Part shown: positions 62,035-64,000 of the stretch, piece by piece | How the letters are laid out: the number at the start of each line of letters is the position of its first letter | Position numbering within the stretch: position 1 is the first letter of the stretch | Source of the DNA: Pseudoflavonifractor sp050943825 | GTDB taxonomy: Bacteria > Bacillota > Clostridia > Oscillospirales > Oscillospiraceae | Length of the DNA: 64,000 nucleotides | Assembly: GCF_050943825.1 (NCBI RefSeq) | Contig: NZ_JBMNPX010000014.1 | Location: 7,140-71,139, forward strand | Direction: 5' to 3' | Made by a program: the position numbers and the translations under genes | The notes under the pieces: generated by a model | Told to the model about the DNA's origin: nothing | Database searches by the model: none | The model's input: only the letters and a program-made list of their open reading frames with translations

Positions 62035-62166
62035 GTGAGCGAGCGGGAGGTTATGGAGCCGGAGTTGAAGCGCCTGGTGCGCCGGGGGATTGTGCGCCAC
62101 CTGTATAAAAAAGGAGTCATCACCAGACTGGAGGCGGAGAAGCTGCTGGGGGAGGGAAATCTGTGA
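62035..62166 (+). CDS. 43-residue ORF before the serine recombinase
   Basis: MSEREVMEPELKRLVRRGIV, then RHLYKKGVITRLEAEKLLGEGNL: short, helical and basic. GTG start with AAGGAGGG 8 bases upstream; it overlaps the recombinase start by 4 bases (GTGA), so the two are coupled. Small proteins in this position often help large serine recombinases as directionality factors. That is inference; SHOCT-like shape is also possible. Confidence 0.55.
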   Translation: MSEREVMEPELKRLVRRGIVRHLYKKGVITRLEAEKLLGEGNL

Positions 62167-63677
62167 CGGATAAGGGGGAACTGCTTGTGGCAGCCTACTG
62201 CCGGGTGTCCACCGACCGGGCGGACCAGGCCAACTCCCTGCGCAGCCAGCGGGAGTATTTCCATACCTATATTAAAGAGCATCCCGGATGGCAGCTGGCC
62301 CAGGTGTACGCTGACGAGGGCCTGTCGGGCACCAGCATCCGCCGCCGTGCAGCCTTTCAGCAGATGATGGAGGACGCGGCGGAGGGAAAGTTCGGCCTGA
62401 TTCTGACCAAGGAGGTCTCCCGTTTTGCCAGAAACACGGTGGACACCCTGGCCTATACCCGCAAGCTGAAGGAACTGGGTGTGGGGGTGGTGTTTCTCAG
62501 TGACAGCATCGACACCCGGGACAACGACGGGGAGCTGCGCCTCACCATCATGGCCAGCATGGCACAGGAGGAGTCCCGCAAGACCTCCCAGCGGGTCAAA
62601 TGGGGCCAGCGCCGCCGGATGGAGGCAGGGGTGGTCTTTGGCAGCGACTCCACCTACGGCTTTGAGACCAGAGGGGGCGCCCTCACCGTCCGCCCGGCGG
62701 AGGCTGAGGTGGTCAGACTCATCTATGATAAATATCTGGCCGAGGGCAAGGGGGCTCATGTCATCGCCCGGGAGCTGAACCAGGCGGGGATTGCGCCGCC
62801 CCGGGCGGAGCGCTGGTCGGAGAACACCATTCTCCGTATCCTCCGCAACGAGAAGTACGCCGGAGATCTGCGGCAGAAGAAATATGTCACAGTGGATTAT
62901 CTCACCCATCGGAAGGTGGAGAACCGGGGACAGGAGGAGCAGCTTTACCTCCGGGATCACCACCAGGCCATTGTGGACCGGGAGACCTGGGAGGGGGTAC
63001 AGCGGGAGCTGGCCCGGCGGAGCGCCGCACGGCAGGGAGGAGAGCGGCACTCCGCACGCTATTGGTCCTCAGGCCGGGTGTGGTGCGGTGGCTGCGGAGC
63101 GCCCTATGTTCCACGTACCAGCCGCCGGAAGGACGGTACAATATATAAGAGCTGGGGCTGTCGGGACAGCTGCGGCATGGGGATGGTCAACGACAAGGCC
63201 CTCTTTGCCTGCGGGCAGTTTGCGCTGGAGCGTCTGGGGACGGACGTCGTGCACGAACTGGAAGAACTGGCGGGAAGAATAGAGCGGATGCGGAGCGGCA
63301 GGAGAGCGGCACCCATGGAACAGAGGAGAAGGAGGGATGCGGAGCACCGGCTGCGCCGTGCACTGGAGGGGTATCTGGACGGCGTCATTACCGCCAAGGA
63401 GCTGGAGGCGATACGGGCGCAGTGCAGCCAGGAGACAGAGGCCGCAGAGGCAGAAGCGAAAGCGGAACCGCTCCGTATCCCTGAGGTAAGCGCGGAACTG
63501 TGGGAGGATATCCTGCGGGAGACAGTGGCCCGGGTGACGGTATATCCGGACAGTCTGGAGGTCATACCTCAAGCAGGCGAAAAGAGTCTGCAGATGTGGT
63601 ATAGCACGTCTGGGAAGGGGGCATACTATAAGACGGATATCCGTCACTGGGAAGAGAAAAAGCGAGCGGAAAAATAA
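62163..63677 (+). CDS. Large serine recombinase
   Basis: 504 residues. The resolvase N-terminal domain (VAAYCRVSTDRADQANSLRSQ, catalytic Ser16, then LTKEVSRFARN and a SIDTRDNDGELRLTIMASMAQ segment) is followed by a recombinase domain (GSDSTYGFETRGGALTVRPA, IAPPRAERWSENTILRILRN). Next are a zinc beta-ribbon (VWCGGCGAPYVPRTS ... WGCRDSCGM) and a C-terminal coiled coil. It catalyses attachment-site recombination and is the typical integrase/excisionase of skin-like elements and some prophages. It starts 206 bases downstream of the break in dpaA. All motifs appear intact. Confidence 0.93.
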   Translation: MTDKGELLVAAYCRVSTDRADQANSLRSQREYFHTYIKEHPGWQLAQVYADEGLSGTSIRRRAAFQQMMEDAAEGKFGLILTKEVSRFARNTVDTLAYTRKLKELGVGVVFLSDSIDTRDNDGELRLTIMASMAQEESRKTSQRVKWGQRRRMEAGVVFGSDSTYGFETRGGALTVRPAEAEVVRLIYDKYLAEGKGAHVIARELNQAGIAPPRAERWSENTILRILRNEKYAGDLRQKKYVTVDYLTHRKVENRGQEEQLYLRDHHQAIVDRETWEGVQRELARRSAARQGGERHSARYWSSGRVWCGGCGAPYVPRTSRRKDGTIYKSWGCRDSCGMGMVNDKALFACGQFALERLGTDVVHELEELAGRIERMRSGRRAAPMEQRRRRDAEHRLRRALEGYLDGVITAKELEAIRAQCSQETEAAEAEAKAEPLRIPEVSAELWEDILRETVARVTVYPDSLEVIPQAGEKSLQMWYSTSGKGAYYKTDIRHWEEKKRAEK

Positions 63678-63702
63678 AAATGAGGAAAAATGAAAAAATG
63701 TG

Positions 63703-63731
63703 TTGACAGGAGCGGAAAACGGTGGTAACAT
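63703..63731 (+). promoter_or_regulatory. Tandem promoter P1 at right edge
   Basis: -35 TTGACA (63703-63708), 17 bp, -10 TAACAT (63726-63731). Confidence 0.6.
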
Positions 63732-63818
63732 AGTCAAGCTCTCGCGAGAGAGTGGCCGAGCTGACAAGTACATCGTTTTGGGCGCGCCTGACGGCTGACG
63801 ACAAAATGAAAAAAGTGC

Positions 63819-63847
63819 TTGACAAGCGAAGTAAGACATGATATCAT
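63819..63847 (+). promoter_or_regulatory. Tandem promoter P2 at right edge
   Basis: -35 TTGACA (63819-63824), 17 bp, -10 TATCAT (63842-63847). Confidence 0.7.
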
Positions 63848-63944
63848 ATAAAAGTTCGCTGCGAGAGTGGCGAGCGGCTGGATGAGAGTTCTGGATTTGA
63901 ACTTTTGGAGCTGAAAAGCTCCGAAAAAAGTTTGAAAAAAGTAC

Positions 63945-63973
63945 TTGACAGCAACAAAACGGTATGATATAAT
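63945..63973 (+). promoter_or_regulatory. Tandem promoter P3 at right edge
   Basis: Perfect consensus: TTGACA (63945-63950), 17 bp, TATAAT (63968-63973). The three promoters are spaced 116 and 126 bp apart, the arrangement of rRNA operons. The leader may continue into 16S rRNA outside the window. The 63678-64000 stretch has no protein gene. Confidence 0.75.
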
Positions 63974-64000
63974 GAACGAGTTCCTGCCGCTGAGGTAGGG

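Noticed and set aside
61957..62108. Read-through tail of the dpaA frame as a genuine fusion protein
   Set aside because: The tail is unrelated Arg/Gly/Pro-rich sequence overlapping the ribosome site and start of the next ORF, as expected after a break.

Overview
The window looks like chromosome of a GC-rich, spore-forming Gram-positive Clostridium, most probably an Oscillospiraceae gut bacterium of the Flavonifractor / Intestinimonas / Lawsonibacter type. This is inferred from the core genes (YycH/YycI-WalJ-RlmH, MurA, ThrRS with a T-box, sigma-54, a Pst/PhoPR operon, a dipicolinate synthase gene) together with SLH surface proteins and codon use. No 16S gene is visible, so the genus is an inference.

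Region 1 (1-29.4 kb) is a surface-layer island inserted into a cell-wall regulatory neighbourhood. YycH/YycI-like genes at the left edge and walJ-rlmH at 21.9-23.2 kb normally sit side by side. Here about 20 kb separates them: three of the four large SLH (S-layer-type) proteins, a MacA-MacB type efflux operon with a fifth SLH protein, and murA. A phospho-sugar mutase and the fourth S-layer unit follow. Each of the four large S-layer genes (2238-5147, 12236-15100, 17009-19759, 26276-29353) is paired tail to tail, across a bidirectional terminator, with a small gene whose first ~36 codons are nearly identical in all four copies and whose remainder differs. Those small proteins resemble phage tail fibre proteins. 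Three of the four S-layer genes carry the same upstream module: a pair of 20-bp repeats about 88 bp apart, then a terminator-like hairpin, then a conserved leader. The first S-layer gene instead has a near-consensus promoter.

Region 2 (29.7-43.6 kb) is a compact contractile-phage structural cluster in PBSX order: terminase small and large subunits, portal, protease/scaffold, capsid, connectors, sheath, tube, frameshifted chaperone, LysM protein, baseplate, carbohydrate-binding tip protein, holin. No integrase, repressor, replication gene or endolysin is visible, and a 170-residue ORF stands where the tape measure should be. It could be a domesticated particle, a gene-transfer-agent-like system, or a decayed prophage.

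Region 3 (43.6-52.4 kb) holds a short SLH protein, a PadR-controlled operon of HAAS-type membrane proteins with a large palindromic operator, thrS behind a T-box, rpoN, and a HAD phosphatase.

Region 4 (52.4-61.4 kb) holds a lipoprotein FMN/FAD reductase and a complete pstSCAB-phoU-phoP-phoR phosphate operon preceded by Pho-box repeats.

Region 5 (61.5-64 kb) holds the 5' part of dpaA (spoVFA, dipicolinate synthase A), broken inside the coding region. A 43-codon ORF and a large serine recombinase follow at once. This is the layout of elements that interrupt sporulation genes and are excised during sporulation. The window ends in three tandem consensus promoters, probably leading into an rRNA or other stable RNA operon.
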